This document shows, piece after piece, positions 1 to 6,479 of a stretch of DNA of 11,568 nucleotides. The stretch is taken from contig WFSM01000120.1 of the NCBI GenBank assembly GCA_015485945.1, positions 1-11,568 on the forward strand, written 5' to 3'. The stretch comes from Candidatus Bipolaricaulota bacterium (GTDB taxonomy: Bacteria; Bipolaricaulota; Bipolaricaulia; UBA7950; UBA9294). The position numbers were made by a program, and so were the translations under genes. Each line of letters opens with the position of its first letter. Position 1 is the first letter of the stretch. Below the pieces are notes generated by a model, which saw nothing but the letters and a program-made list of their open reading frames with translations, was not told where the DNA came from and did no database searches.

Positions 1-55
1 CCCGCGACTTCTGGGACCACAACCCAGCGCGCTAACCAACTGCGCCACGCTCCCC
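1..55 (-). tRNA. tRNA-His (GTG), partial at window edge
   Basis: On the minus strand the acceptor 5' arm (with the extra leading G typical of tRNA-His), a GCGC/GCGC D-stem with an AGTTGGTTA loop, a CTGGG/CCCAG anticodon stem and the loop TTGTGGT are visible, giving anticodon GTG. The sequence stops inside the T-stem (GCGGG), so the T-loop and 3' acceptor lie outside the window. It is the last and most distal gene of a four-tRNA cluster transcribed leftward. Confidence 0.93.
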
Positions 56-66
56 ATCTTCATACC

Positions 67-139
67 TACGCCCGGGAGGATTCGAACCTCCGGCCGACGG
101 CTTAGAAGGCCGTTGCTCTGTCCACTGAGCTACGGGCGC
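67..139 (-). tRNA. tRNA-Arg (TCT)
   Basis: A complete 73-nt cloverleaf reads on the minus strand: acceptor GCGCCCG pairs with CGGGCGT (closing G-U), D-arm GCTC/GAGC, anticodon stem ACGGC/GCCGT around loop CTTCTAA (anticodon TCT), T-arm GGAGG/CCTCC around TTCGAAT, and discriminator A. CCA is not encoded. It serves AGA/AGG arginine codons. It lies 11 nt before tRNA-His in the same transcription unit. Confidence 0.95.
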
Positions 140-156
140 GCATCCCTCCCCCGCGT

Positions 157-227
157 AGCGGAAGACGGGAATCGAACCCGCGTCACTGGCTTGGAAGGCC
201 AGCGCTCTACCATTGAGCTACTTCCGC
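157..227 (-). tRNA. tRNA-Gly (TCC)
   Basis: A complete 71-nt cloverleaf reads on the minus strand: acceptor GCGGAAG/CTTCCGC, D-arm GCTC/GAGC with a short AATGGTA loop, anticodon stem CTGGC/GCCAG with loop CTTCCAA (anticodon TCC), T-arm with TTCGATT loop and discriminator T, which is usual for glycine tRNAs. No CCA is encoded. It decodes GGA/GGG and sits 17 nt upstream of tRNA-Arg. Confidence 0.95.
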
Positions 228-235
228 TGCTCCAA

Positions 236-310
236 TCGGAGAGGCCGGATTCGAACCGGCGACCTCAGCGTCCCGAACGCTGCGCGCTGACCAAGCTGCG
301 CCACTCTCCG
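236..310 (-). tRNA. tRNA-Pro (CGG)
   Basis: A complete 75-nt cloverleaf reads on the minus strand: acceptor CGGAGAG/CTCTCCG, D-arm GCGC/GCGC with a 10-nt D-loop, anticodon stem CAGCG/CGCTG with loop TTCGGGA (anticodon CGG), T-arm GCCGG/CCGGC with TTCGAAT, discriminator A and no encoded CCA. It is the first tRNA of the cluster and begins only 10 nt after the stop codon of the htrA-type gene. Confidence 0.95.
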
Positions 311-320
311 AACCACTTTC

Positions 321-1769
321 CTAGTCTCCCAGCGTCACAAACTGCGTCATCCCATCCCGCAGAATGGTGAACATCGGATTGGCATTCGCGGGCATCTTGG
401 AGACGATCGCATTCCAATCGGCGACTGAATTCACCGGTTGCAAATTAATCTCCAGAATCACATCATCCGGTTGCAGCCCGGCCCAATCTGCCCGACTACC
501 GGGATCGACGTTGATTATGACAACTCCCTGCGGCGATTGCAATCCCAGGCGCTGAGCGACCGTCGGAGTCACCGGTCCCACAGTGATCCCGAACTTTTTC
601 ACCGCCTGTGCGGAACTCGTCGCCGTGGCGCCTTTTTTGCCGTAGATCGCCGCTTCGCTCGGGCGCGCACCCAGGGTGACTTCGATGTGAATGGTCTTCT
701 TGGCGCGGATGATCGTGAGGTCGACCTTCTTACCCACCGGTTCGCTGGTGATGATCTGTTCGAGGTCGGCCGCGGACTTAACCTGCTGGTTGTCCACTGC
801 GGTAATGATGTCACCGGTCTTCACTCCCGCCTTTTTGGCCGGGGAACCGGCGAGGACATCAGCAACAAGCGCTCCTAATGTTGACTTGACGCCGAACTTC
901 TGCGCCATCGCCGGGGTCAGGTCTTGAATTGATACTCCGAGCCAACCGCGCACTATCTTGCCGGTGGTAATGAGCTGCCCGAGGACCGCCTTGATCGGGT
1001 TAATCGCGATCGCGAAGTTAATACCCTCGATCGCTATTCCCTCCGCCTGGCGGGCGATCACGGTGTTAATCCCCACCACTTGGCCAGCGGCGTTCACCAG
1101 CGGGCCGCCGGAATTACCGGGGTTAATCGCCGCATCGGTCTGGATCATGTTGTCGTAGTACCCGATTCCGTCCGGCTTGAGGATCCGGCGGTGCAAGGCG
1201 CTGACGATTCCCAGCGTGACGGTGTTCGACAGTCCGAGAGGATTGCCGATGGCAATCACCCAGTCACCGAGCTGTAGATTGGACGAATCACCGAGGGTGG
1301 CAGTGGGCAGGCTGGATGTGTCTCCCTCCAAATGGAGGACAGCGATGTCAAGCATCTTGTCGCTTCCTACCACGGTTGCGTTCCATATTTGACCAGTGGT
1401 GCTTCTCACTTTTATCGAGGTTGCCTGGTCAATTACGTGTTCGTTGGTCAACACGTACTTCTTGCCGTTGTAGTTTATCACCAACCCCGACCCGAGGGCC
1501 CGTTCCTGCTGTTTCTGTGGGGTATTCGGGACCCCAAAGAAATAATGGAAAAACGGGTCATTGAAGAACGGGTTGTTCACGGTGACGGTAGCGGTTACGT
1601 TTATCTGGACCACGGCCGGACCAACCTTAGCGATTGCAGTTTTGATCGCCGATTGTCCGGAAGCAGTGATCGCCTGATTGGCCGATGTTTGTTGCGCGAG
1701 TACGGGGGCAAGCCCCAGTGCAACGACAAGCAGCGTCAATAACCCAGCCGTCAATAGCTTCTTGTTCAT
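321..1769 (-). CDS. HtrA/Deg-family trypsin-like serine protease with two PDZ domains
   Basis: This 482-residue protein is an exported quality-control protease of the S1C (DegP/DegQ/HtrA) family, which degrades or chaperones misfolded envelope proteins. Residues 1-25 form a signal peptide (Lys-Lys, hydrophobic core, VLA cleavage site). The protease domain spans about 40-270, with catalytic His111 (TNEHVI), Asp141 (LDIAVL) and Ser220 (GNSGGPL). A Phe-rich loop near 67-79 matches the LA-loop region of Deg proteases. Two PDZ domains follow, at about 272-368 and 390-480. Length and layout fit the DegP class. The ATG start is supported by an SD (GAGGAGG) about 10 nt upstream and by the signal peptide beginning exactly there. 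A sigma70-like promoter lies upstream, and four tRNA genes follow 10 nt after the stop. Whether the protein is periplasmic or secreted depends on the unknown envelope type. The exact paralogue (DegP, DegQ or DegS) cannot be decided, but DegS is unlikely because it has only one PDZ. Confidence 0.95.
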   Translation of the reverse strand: MNKKLLTAGLLTLLVVALGLAPVLAQQTSANQAITASGQSAIKTAIAKVGPAVVQINVTATVTVNNPFFNDPFFHYFFGVPNTPQKQQERALGSGLVINYNGKKYVLTNEHVIDQATSIKVRSTTGQIWNATVVGSDKMLDIAVLHLEGDTSSLPTATLGDSSNLQLGDWVIAIGNPLGLSNTVTLGIVSALHRRILKPDGIGYYDNMIQTDAAINPGNSGGPLVNAAGQVVGINTVIARQAEGIAIEGINFAIAINPIKAVLGQLITTGKIVRGWLGVSIQDLTPAMAQKFGVKSTLGALVADVLAGSPAKKAGVKTGDIITAVDNQQVKSAADLEQIITSEPVGKKVDLTIIRAKKTIHIEVTLGARPSEAAIYGKKGATATSSAQAVKKFGITVGPVTPTVAQRLGLQSPQGVVIINVDPGSRADWAGLQPDDVILEINLQPVNSVADWNAIVSKMPANANPMFTILRDGMTQFVTLGD

Positions 1770-1813
1770 GATGCATCCCTCCTCATAAGGATATTGGTTG
1801 TGAAATCGTTATT

Positions 1814-1841
1814 ATTGTAGAAACCGAATATGGAGAATCAA
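1814..1841 (-). promoter_or_regulatory. sigma70-like promoter of the htrA-type gene
   Basis: On the minus strand TTGATT (1841-1836) and TACAAT (1819-1814) are separated by 16 nt. The predicted start is near 1807, giving a leader of roughly 37 nt that contains the GAGGAGG ribosome-binding site. The -35 box overlaps the ATG of the divergent PP-loop gene, so the two genes share a 71-nt intergenic region. No comparably good promoter is seen for the plus-strand gene. Confidence 0.55.
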
Positions 1842-2866
1842 TGAAGAAAATGAAAAGTGAAAATGAATACCACCCGCGGGCGATCGCGCTGTTGTCCGGC
1901 GGACTGGACAGTTCTCTCGCTGCTGCGGTTGTCACGCGTGTCGGGATCGAGGTAATCGGGCTTCACGTCGTCCATCTGTTTGGGGGTGGTCACCGTCGCG
2001 CTGCCCAGGTGGCGCATACCGCCACGCAACTGGGGATTCCGTTGCGCACCATTGATCGCTCGGAGCAGCACCTGGCGGTGGTGCGTCATCCCCGCCACGG
2101 GTACGGCGCCGGAGTGAACCCGTGCATCGATTGTCGCATATTCATGCTGCGGACGGCGAAACAGGTGATGGAGGCCGAGAGGGCACAGTTCGTCATCACC
2201 GGCGAGGTCGTCGGGCAACGCCCGATGTCACAGCATCGCCACGCGTTGGAAATCGTGGCTACAGAAAGTGGGCTTGGAGATCGCCTCCTGCGACCGTTGT
2301 CCGCCAACCTCCTGCCCGACACTTTGCCGGTGCGAGAGGGATGGATCAGCCGGGACGCACTGTACGCGATTTCCGGCCGCAGCCGTGCTCCGCAACGCGC
2401 CCTTGCCCGCGAGTTCGGGATAACGGACTACCCCCAACCCGCCGGGGGATGCCTACTCACCGACAAGTCGTACGCGGCCCGGGTGCGCGATGCGTTCCAC
2501 CAGCGCGGCGCTGACGCCGTTACCGCTGCCGACTTCATCCTGCTTCGCTATGGGCGCCAGTTCCGCATCGGTGACAACGTTAAAGTGATCATCGGACGCA
2601 ATGAGGAAGAAAATGAGGCGTTGTCACGGTTGGCTGCCGGAAAAATCGTGATCGACCCAACTGCCGTAATGGGACCACTCGCACTGGTAGAAGGGAATCC
2701 CGACCCGCAACAATTGCGCATTGCCATCGCTCTTGCCGGCCGCTACTGCGATCACGTTGACACGACGCCGATCGCGTTCACCATCTTCCGCGCCGGCCGC
2801 ACGGAGACGATGTCCGTCCCTCCATTGGCGCGGGATGATTCCCGCATTGCCGCATGGCGGATCTAG
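1841..2866 (+). CDS. PP-loop ATP pyrophosphatase (ThiI/MnmA-like) with NFACT-R-like C-terminal domain; probable tRNA sulfur-transfer enzyme
   Basis: A 341-residue soluble protein. Residues 13-135 carry the adenine-nucleotide alpha-hydrolase fold: PP-loop SGGLDSS at 19-25, a CIDC pair at Cys95/Cys98, and GEVVGQRPMSQ at 121-131, a block typical of ThiI/MnmA-like tRNA-thiolating enzymes that adenylate a uridine and replace oxygen by sulfur. A further conserved-looking Cys204 sits in GGCLLTD. The C-terminus (about 235-340) contains VKVIIGRNEEENEAL, which resembles the NFACT-R RNA-binding signature seen in Rqc2/NEMF proteins. This is consistent with the known AANH plus NFACT-R_2 architecture. The start has GGAG about 7 nt upstream; Met4 is a possible alternative. 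It lacks the THUMP domain of true ThiI, so the modified nucleoside is unknown. It diverges from the protease gene and converges on the DUF5693-like gene with a 4-nt overlap. Confidence 0.82.
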   Translation: MKKMKSENEYHPRAIALLSGGLDSSLAAAVVTRVGIEVIGLHVVHLFGGGHRRAAQVAHTATQLGIPLRTIDRSEQHLAVVRHPRHGYGAGVNPCIDCRIFMLRTAKQVMEAERAQFVITGEVVGQRPMSQHRHALEIVATESGLGDRLLRPLSANLLPDTLPVREGWISRDALYAISGRSRAPQRALAREFGITDYPQPAGGCLLTDKSYAARVRDAFHQRGADAVTAADFILLRYGRQFRIGDNVKVIIGRNEEENEALSRLAAGKIVIDPTAVMGPLALVEGNPDPQQLRIAIALAGRYCDHVDTTPIAFTIFRAGRTETMSVPPLARDDSRIAAWRI

Positions 2867-4422
2867 AAACGTAGCCGCGCCCGTATCCGATTTACCGCCA
2901 TCATAACGACATACCCAATGATTCCAATCCCGATGCCGAGTCCAAGGCCGTTCGCGGTCCGTAACAGCGAAATAAGAAGCGGAGTGTGGGCATGAGAGAA
3001 GCTGTTGAGGATCGATGTCTGCCCAAACAGGCCAAACAACAACGCCCCCGCTCGTAGCGTCGCCGTTCCCGTCTTCGTTCCGAATAGGAGGAGAAGGGGG
3101 TGGCCGATGAGAAATTCCTTAAACCGGGGACGCGCGAAGAGCGCCGCCTCCAGCCATCCGCGCACGCGTTTCTCCGTTCCCGTGACGAGCCCTGTGTTCC
3201 CGCTGCGCATGATGATGAACCACACCGCTGCTCCAGCGATGATGACGGCAACCACCCGTGCCGCAATCGTAGAAACGCTCTGGGACCGCGGCCCGATCAC
3301 CACGTCGCGTATCCTGATTTTATGCCGCCACAGGTAGATTCCGACCGCCAGGAACGGTGGCAGGGCGATGGCTGCTTTTATCCCGCGGAACTGGTACACC
3401 TTGACGATGAACGCCGGGTGGGCAAGAAGGGCGGCGAGCAGCAACGCGAACAGAACAGTGATTCCGGAAAACGTGAGTAGATAAGTGATCCCGCCACCGA
3501 GCCTGCCGCGGGGGGACAAAACAGCCGCGGTATACACCGGAGCGGCAATTGCAAGCAGGAACGCGTCCACTATCCGTAACGGGATATCGCCCAATCCCGC
3601 TGCAAGCCCGGCTATTCCGCATCCAAGCAACATCCCGGCGAGCGGCAAGCCGGGAAACAAGCGCACGAATAGGAGCACAAATACCGCACTCACACCAAGG
3701 TGAAGCACGAGCCCCACTGCCCGCGGCGGCGTGGGAGGGAGCGCGGCCGGGCGACCACTGCGGAATCCCTCCCGTTCTAGCGCTGCGGCCACCGCCTGGA
3801 ACACAGCGACGCTGTGAGGATGGGAGGGCAATGGCGCGAGAATTAGCACCCGAATGTCGCGTTCCCGTACTGCGAGCACGCAGCGGGCAACCGTACCGGC
3901 AGTGCCAAGCCGTGCCAGATCAGCGGACGAAATCTCATGCCCACGCACGAACCGATGAAATCCGGAGTCCCACAGGAACTTATCCACGGTTTGTCCGCTG
4001 AATTCACGGGAGATGAGTACGCCCCCCGCGGCGATGAGTCGCGTTACCAGTGAATCGCGGGCGCCGATCGCTCCGTCGATCCAGAAATAGGGAAACGGGC
4101 CGTGAGCGATGGCACTCGTCTCTCCCGCGCGGTCGACGATCAACACCGGAATGAGGCCAGCACGGCGAATATCAGCCGGAAGCGGAGATTGACCGCTCGC
4201 CACCGCCGATGCCCGCACTGCAATCCCCCATACCCCGGCATGCGCAAGCGCGGCAAGCGGGATCCCCGTAACTGTATCCGCCCGAGCCACTATGAAGAAC
4301 CGATTATTACCTCTGTCCCAGTTGATCCTGACGCCGTCGACCACCACCGCTACAATGACCGTTACGACGAGGATCGCCGCCGCGGCGATGAATACCGATC
4401 GAGTTTTGGACGAACCGCTCAT
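2863..4422 (-). CDS. DUF5693-like polytopic membrane protein
   Basis: A 519-residue membrane protein of unknown biochemical function. One N-terminal transmembrane helix (about 9-29) is followed by a roughly 200-residue non-cytoplasmic domain rich in alpha/beta-like segments (40-225). A membrane domain of some seven to eight helices follows (about 235-258, 260-280, 283-302, 312-335, 348-365, 385-405, 440-465, 490-510). The segment ARPRFKEFLIGHPLLLL (430-446) and the later GQTSILNSFSHAHTP (467-481) with RTANGL (488-493) match my memory of the DUF5693 family, found in Firmicutes and relatives and often near cell-envelope genes. The ATG overlaps the alr stop (ATGA), implying translational coupling in a three-gene operon. 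The stop overlaps that of the convergent PP-loop gene. Function is not assigned. A link to envelope polymer synthesis is inferred only from the alanine racemase neighbour. Confidence 0.8.
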   Translation of the reverse strand: MSGSSKTRSVFIAAAAILVVTVIVAVVVDGVRINWDRGNNRFFIVARADTVTGIPLAALAHAGVWGIAVRASAVASGQSPLPADIRRAGLIPVLIVDRAGETSAIAHGPFPYFWIDGAIGARDSLVTRLIAAGGVLISREFSGQTVDKFLWDSGFHRFVRGHEISSADLARLGTAGTVARCVLAVRERDIRVLILAPLPSHPHSVAVFQAVAAALEREGFRSGRPAALPPTPPRAVGLVLHLGVSAVFVLLFVRLFPGLPLAGMLLGCGIAGLAAGLGDIPLRIVDAFLLAIAAPVYTAAVLSPRGRLGGGITYLLTFSGITVLFALLLAALLAHPAFIVKVYQFRGIKAAIALPPFLAVGIYLWRHKIRIRDVVIGPRSQSVSTIAARVVAVIIAGAAVWFIIMRSGNTGLVTGTEKRVRGWLEAALFARPRFKEFLIGHPLLLLFGTKTGTATLRAGALLFGLFGQTSILNSFSHAHTPLLISLLRTANGLGLGIGIGIIGYVVMMAVNRIRARLRF

Positions 4423-5537
4423 CGGTATACGTGGCGGCGCGCCTGTGTCAATGCCGGAACAAGCAGCTCACACACACGCAGATCGGCCCACGCGGCGGCG
4501 CGATCGGCGGGGAGATGAGGGCCAAAGATCTCGGCGACGTCTCCGACACGGACTGCATCGATGGCGGTGACATCGATCATCGTATGGTCGAGATACACGG
4601 TTCCCACGATCGGCGCAAGTTGCCCCCGAATCCACACATGCCCCCGCGCTGCAAGCCCGGGCGGCACCCCGGTGCCGTACCCAGCCGCGATGACAGCCAC
4701 CCGTCGCACGTCTGCTGCCTGGTAGTTGCGACCGTACCCGACAAACTTTCCTCGCTCCAGCGTACGGATGGCGATCACCGGGGCGGTGAGCTGTGCCGGT
4801 GGGCGGATGTTTCCGGTCCACGCCGCCGCTACTTCGGGATAGCCGTAGATCAAAGTGCCGATGCGAACCATGTTGAGTGGTGCCGCCGTCACCCGCTGCG
4901 GGTATTGAATAAACCCGGCCGAATTGGCGATGTGGCGGACGGCGGGGAGGAGGGAATCGTGGGCGAGAGCGTGGATCAAGGACATAAACGTGTCAATCTG
5001 CGCCTCAGTGTACTCGCGGGCGCCGGCGGTGGTAGAGGCAGCACTCGACAGTTGGGTGAAGATTCCCTCCACATGCAGTCCGGGCTCGTGATCGAGGCGG
5101 GCAAGAATTGCCGGCACCGCGGTTGGAACCACGCCGAACCGTCCCATGCCCGTATCCACCTTTACATGCACCGTCGCCTGTTTCCCCCGACGGCGGGCGG
5201 CGGCAGCGAGCAGGGCAGCTGTTCGCCAATCGGATATGGACACAGTGAGATCGGTGGTGACGGCACGCTCAGCCTCCGCCGGCAGAATCGGTGCGAGGAG
5301 CAAGATCGGAAGCTTGATCCCATGTCTCCGTAGCTCAATTCCCTCATCGACCGTGACCACTCCCAGGGAGTCAACGCCGCTGTCCACTCCAACCTGCGCC
5401 ATCGGGACAATGCCGTGGCCGTATCCATCCGATTTGACGACGAACAACAACTGGATTCCATTCGGCAGCCGCTGGCGGATCAAGGAAATGTTGGCACGTA
5501 CAACGGCAAGATCGATGACGGCGACCGACCCCGGCAT
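4419..5537 (-). CDS. alr: alanine racemase (divergent), PLP fold-III
   Basis: A 372-residue pyridoxal-phosphate enzyme that interconverts L- and D-alanine for peptidoglycan. The N-terminal barrel carries the PLP-binding lysine Lys35 in VVKSDGYGHG. VKVDTGMGRFG is at 126-135 and RHIANSAGF at 201-209. A phosphate-side arginine is Arg225 in RIGTLIYGYPE. The catalytic tyrosine from the partner subunit is Tyr268 in VGYGRNY. The C-terminal beta-domain contains VGTVYLDHTMIDVT (311-324), corresponding to the usual GRVCMDxxxxD motif. Length is normal. Departures from consensus are Gln162 where GIFTHFA normally has His, Tyr-Leu for Cys-Met, and a changed DGY motif (AAGYGTG). These suggest an early-branching homologue or altered substrate, but the lysine and tyrosine acid-base pair is intact. 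It starts 6 nt after the hydrolase stop and overlaps the next gene by 4 nt. Confidence 0.9.
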   Translation of the reverse strand: MPGSVAVIDLAVVRANISLIRQRLPNGIQLLFVVKSDGYGHGIVPMAQVGVDSGVDSLGVVTVDEGIELRRHGIKLPILLLAPILPAEAERAVTTDLTVSISDWRTAALLAAAARRRGKQATVHVKVDTGMGRFGVVPTAVPAILARLDHEPGLHVEGIFTQLSSAASTTAGAREYTEAQIDTFMSLIHALAHDSLLPAVRHIANSAGFIQYPQRVTAAPLNMVRIGTLIYGYPEVAAAWTGNIRPPAQLTAPVIAIRTLERGKFVGYGRNYQAADVRRVAVIAAGYGTGVPPGLAARGHVWIRGQLAPIVGTVYLDHTMIDVTAIDAVRVGDVAEIFGPHLPADRAAAWADLRVCELLVPALTQARRHVYR

Positions 5538-5543
5538 GCGCTG

Positions 5544-6305
5544 TCACCGCTCCCGCCACGCTGGGAACTCGTCCCGGAACGAACGTAACTGTGCGAGGTC
5601 GATCACACTAGTGATGACTTCCGAACCGCCTCCGAGGCGGGCGCGGACCACCCCGGTGGGGTCGACGACCATACTTCGCCCGAGAAATCCCCTGCCGGCA
5701 GCGCCGCACGCGATGACAACCGCCTGATTCTCCACCGCCCGCGCACGCACAAGTGCATCCCACGCCTCCATCCGCCCGATCGGCCACGCGGCTGGAACGA
5801 GGAAAATCTCTGCCCCGCGTGTGGCCATGTCGCGAAACAGCTCCGGAAACCGCAAGTCATAGCAAATCGCTGTCCCCAGTGTCCCAATTTCAGTAGGGAC
5901 AACGAGCGGAGAATCCCCGGGAGTAAGCAGCTCCCGTTCGCGCGATTTGTAGTTGAGCAAATGGCGCTTACGGTACATCCCAATTAGGTTACCGGCACGA
6001 TCAAACAGGAGTGCAGTGTTGTACAACCGCTCGTCCTGCTGTTCGATGAATGTCCCCCCGAGCACAAACGCAGCACGATCCCGCGCTATTCGGTGTAAAC
6101 GTGTAAACGTCGGGCCGCGAAGGGGTTCAGCCTTGTCGTGATAGGCGGCAAAATCGAAGTATCCCACGTTCCACAGCTCGGGAAGGACAATTAAATCAGC
6201 GTTGCCGACATTAGTTAGCGCGGTGGACAGACGCCGATCGGCAGGGCCGGTGGCGGAAATGGCGAGTTGAAGCAACGCAACGGTGATCTTCTCTTTCTGT
6301 CCCAT
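5544..6305 (-). CDS. carbon-nitrogen hydrolase (nitrilase superfamily, omega-amidase-like)
   Basis: A 253-residue soluble amidase-type enzyme when started at the ATG at 6305. The nitrilase triad is visible: Glu43 in LPELW, Lys113 in YRKRHLL and Cys148 in AICYDLRFPELFR. The downstream AWDALVRARAVENQ block (181-194) is also typical. Such enzymes hydrolyse small amides; the YafV/NIT2 omega-amidase branch is the closest impression, but the substrate is not readable. The frame stays open upstream to 6476. That extension covers the promoter of the divergent Crp-type gene and has no family similarity, so the start at the conserved KITVALLQLA strand is preferred. No SD precedes it, but a TTGTAC-18-TAGAAT promoter ends 8 nt before the ATG, predicting a nearly leaderless mRNA. 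It is the first gene of the operon with alr and the DUF5693-like gene. Confidence 0.88.
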   Translation of the reverse strand: MGQKEKITVALLQLAISATGPADRRLSTALTNVGNADLIVLPELWNVGYFDFAAYHDKAEPLRGPTFTRLHRIARDRAAFVLGGTFIEQQDERLYNTALLFDRAGNLIGMYRKRHLLNYKSRERELLTPGDSPLVVPTEIGTLGTAICYDLRFPELFRDMATRGAEIFLVPAAWPIGRMEAWDALVRARAVENQAVVIACGAAGRGFLGRSMVVDPTGVVRARLGGGSEVITSVIDLAQLRSFRDEFPAWRER

Positions 6306-6313
6306 TTTGCGCC

Positions 6314-6343
6314 ATTCTACCGCATCTTCCGCTGCCGGTACAA
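6314..6343 (-). promoter_or_regulatory. promoter of hydrolase-alr-DUF5693 operon, predicted leaderless
   Basis: On the minus strand TTGTAC (6343-6338) and TAGAAT (6319-6314) are 18 nt apart. A start 7 nt downstream falls at about 6307, two bases before the ATG at 6305. This agrees with the absence of an SD in front of that ATG. The -35 box lies only 20 bp from the -35 box of the divergent crp-type promoter. Confidence 0.55.
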
Positions 6344-6363
6344 GCGAAGATATGTGCATCCAC

Positions 6364-6392
6364 TTGGCTTTCCCCGTGATATCTGTTACAAT
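6364..6392 (+). promoter_or_regulatory. sigma70-type promoter of the Crp/Fnr-family gene
   Basis: TTGGCT (6364-6369) and TACAAT (6387-6392) are separated by exactly 17 nt, one of the best promoters in the window. The predicted start is near 6399. The leader begins with a perfect dyad, ACCCCT-TGAC-AGGGGT, at 6405-6420. The promoter is back-to-back with that of the hydrolase operon, so one regulator bound between them could control both. Confidence 0.65.
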
Positions 6393-6404
6393 GGGTGACG
6401 TTTG

Positions 6405-6420
6405 ACCCCTTGACAGGGGT
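6405..6420 (+). repeat. 6-bp perfect dyad in the crp-type leader
   Basis: ACCCCT and AGGGGT flank a TGAC loop immediately after the predicted transcription start. It may be an RNA hairpin at the 5' end of the mRNA or an operator. It is too far from the coding region to occlude the SD by itself. Confidence 0.5.
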
Positions 6421-6479
6421 GATGAGGGGGTGGGAGAATAGTGACAGACGCGCGTGGTGGTAACCGAGGGGGACAAAAG

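Noticed and set aside
113..370. 85-codon frame across the tRNA genes
   Set aside because: It is antisense to three clear tRNAs; reading frames over tRNA clusters are artefacts.
4431..5333. 300-codon plus-strand frame opposite alr
   Set aside because: It mirrors a well-supported alanine racemase, has low-complexity His/Arg-rich content and shows no motif.
6306..6476. N-terminal extension of the carbon-nitrogen hydrolase frame
   Set aside because: It lacks family similarity, covers the divergent crp-type promoter and leader, and lies upstream of a promoter that points to the ATG at 6305.
6441..6479. GTG start giving a 13-residue longer Crp-family protein
   Set aside because: The ATG at 6480 has a better SD and matches the usual family N-terminus; the longer form stays possible but is not preferred.
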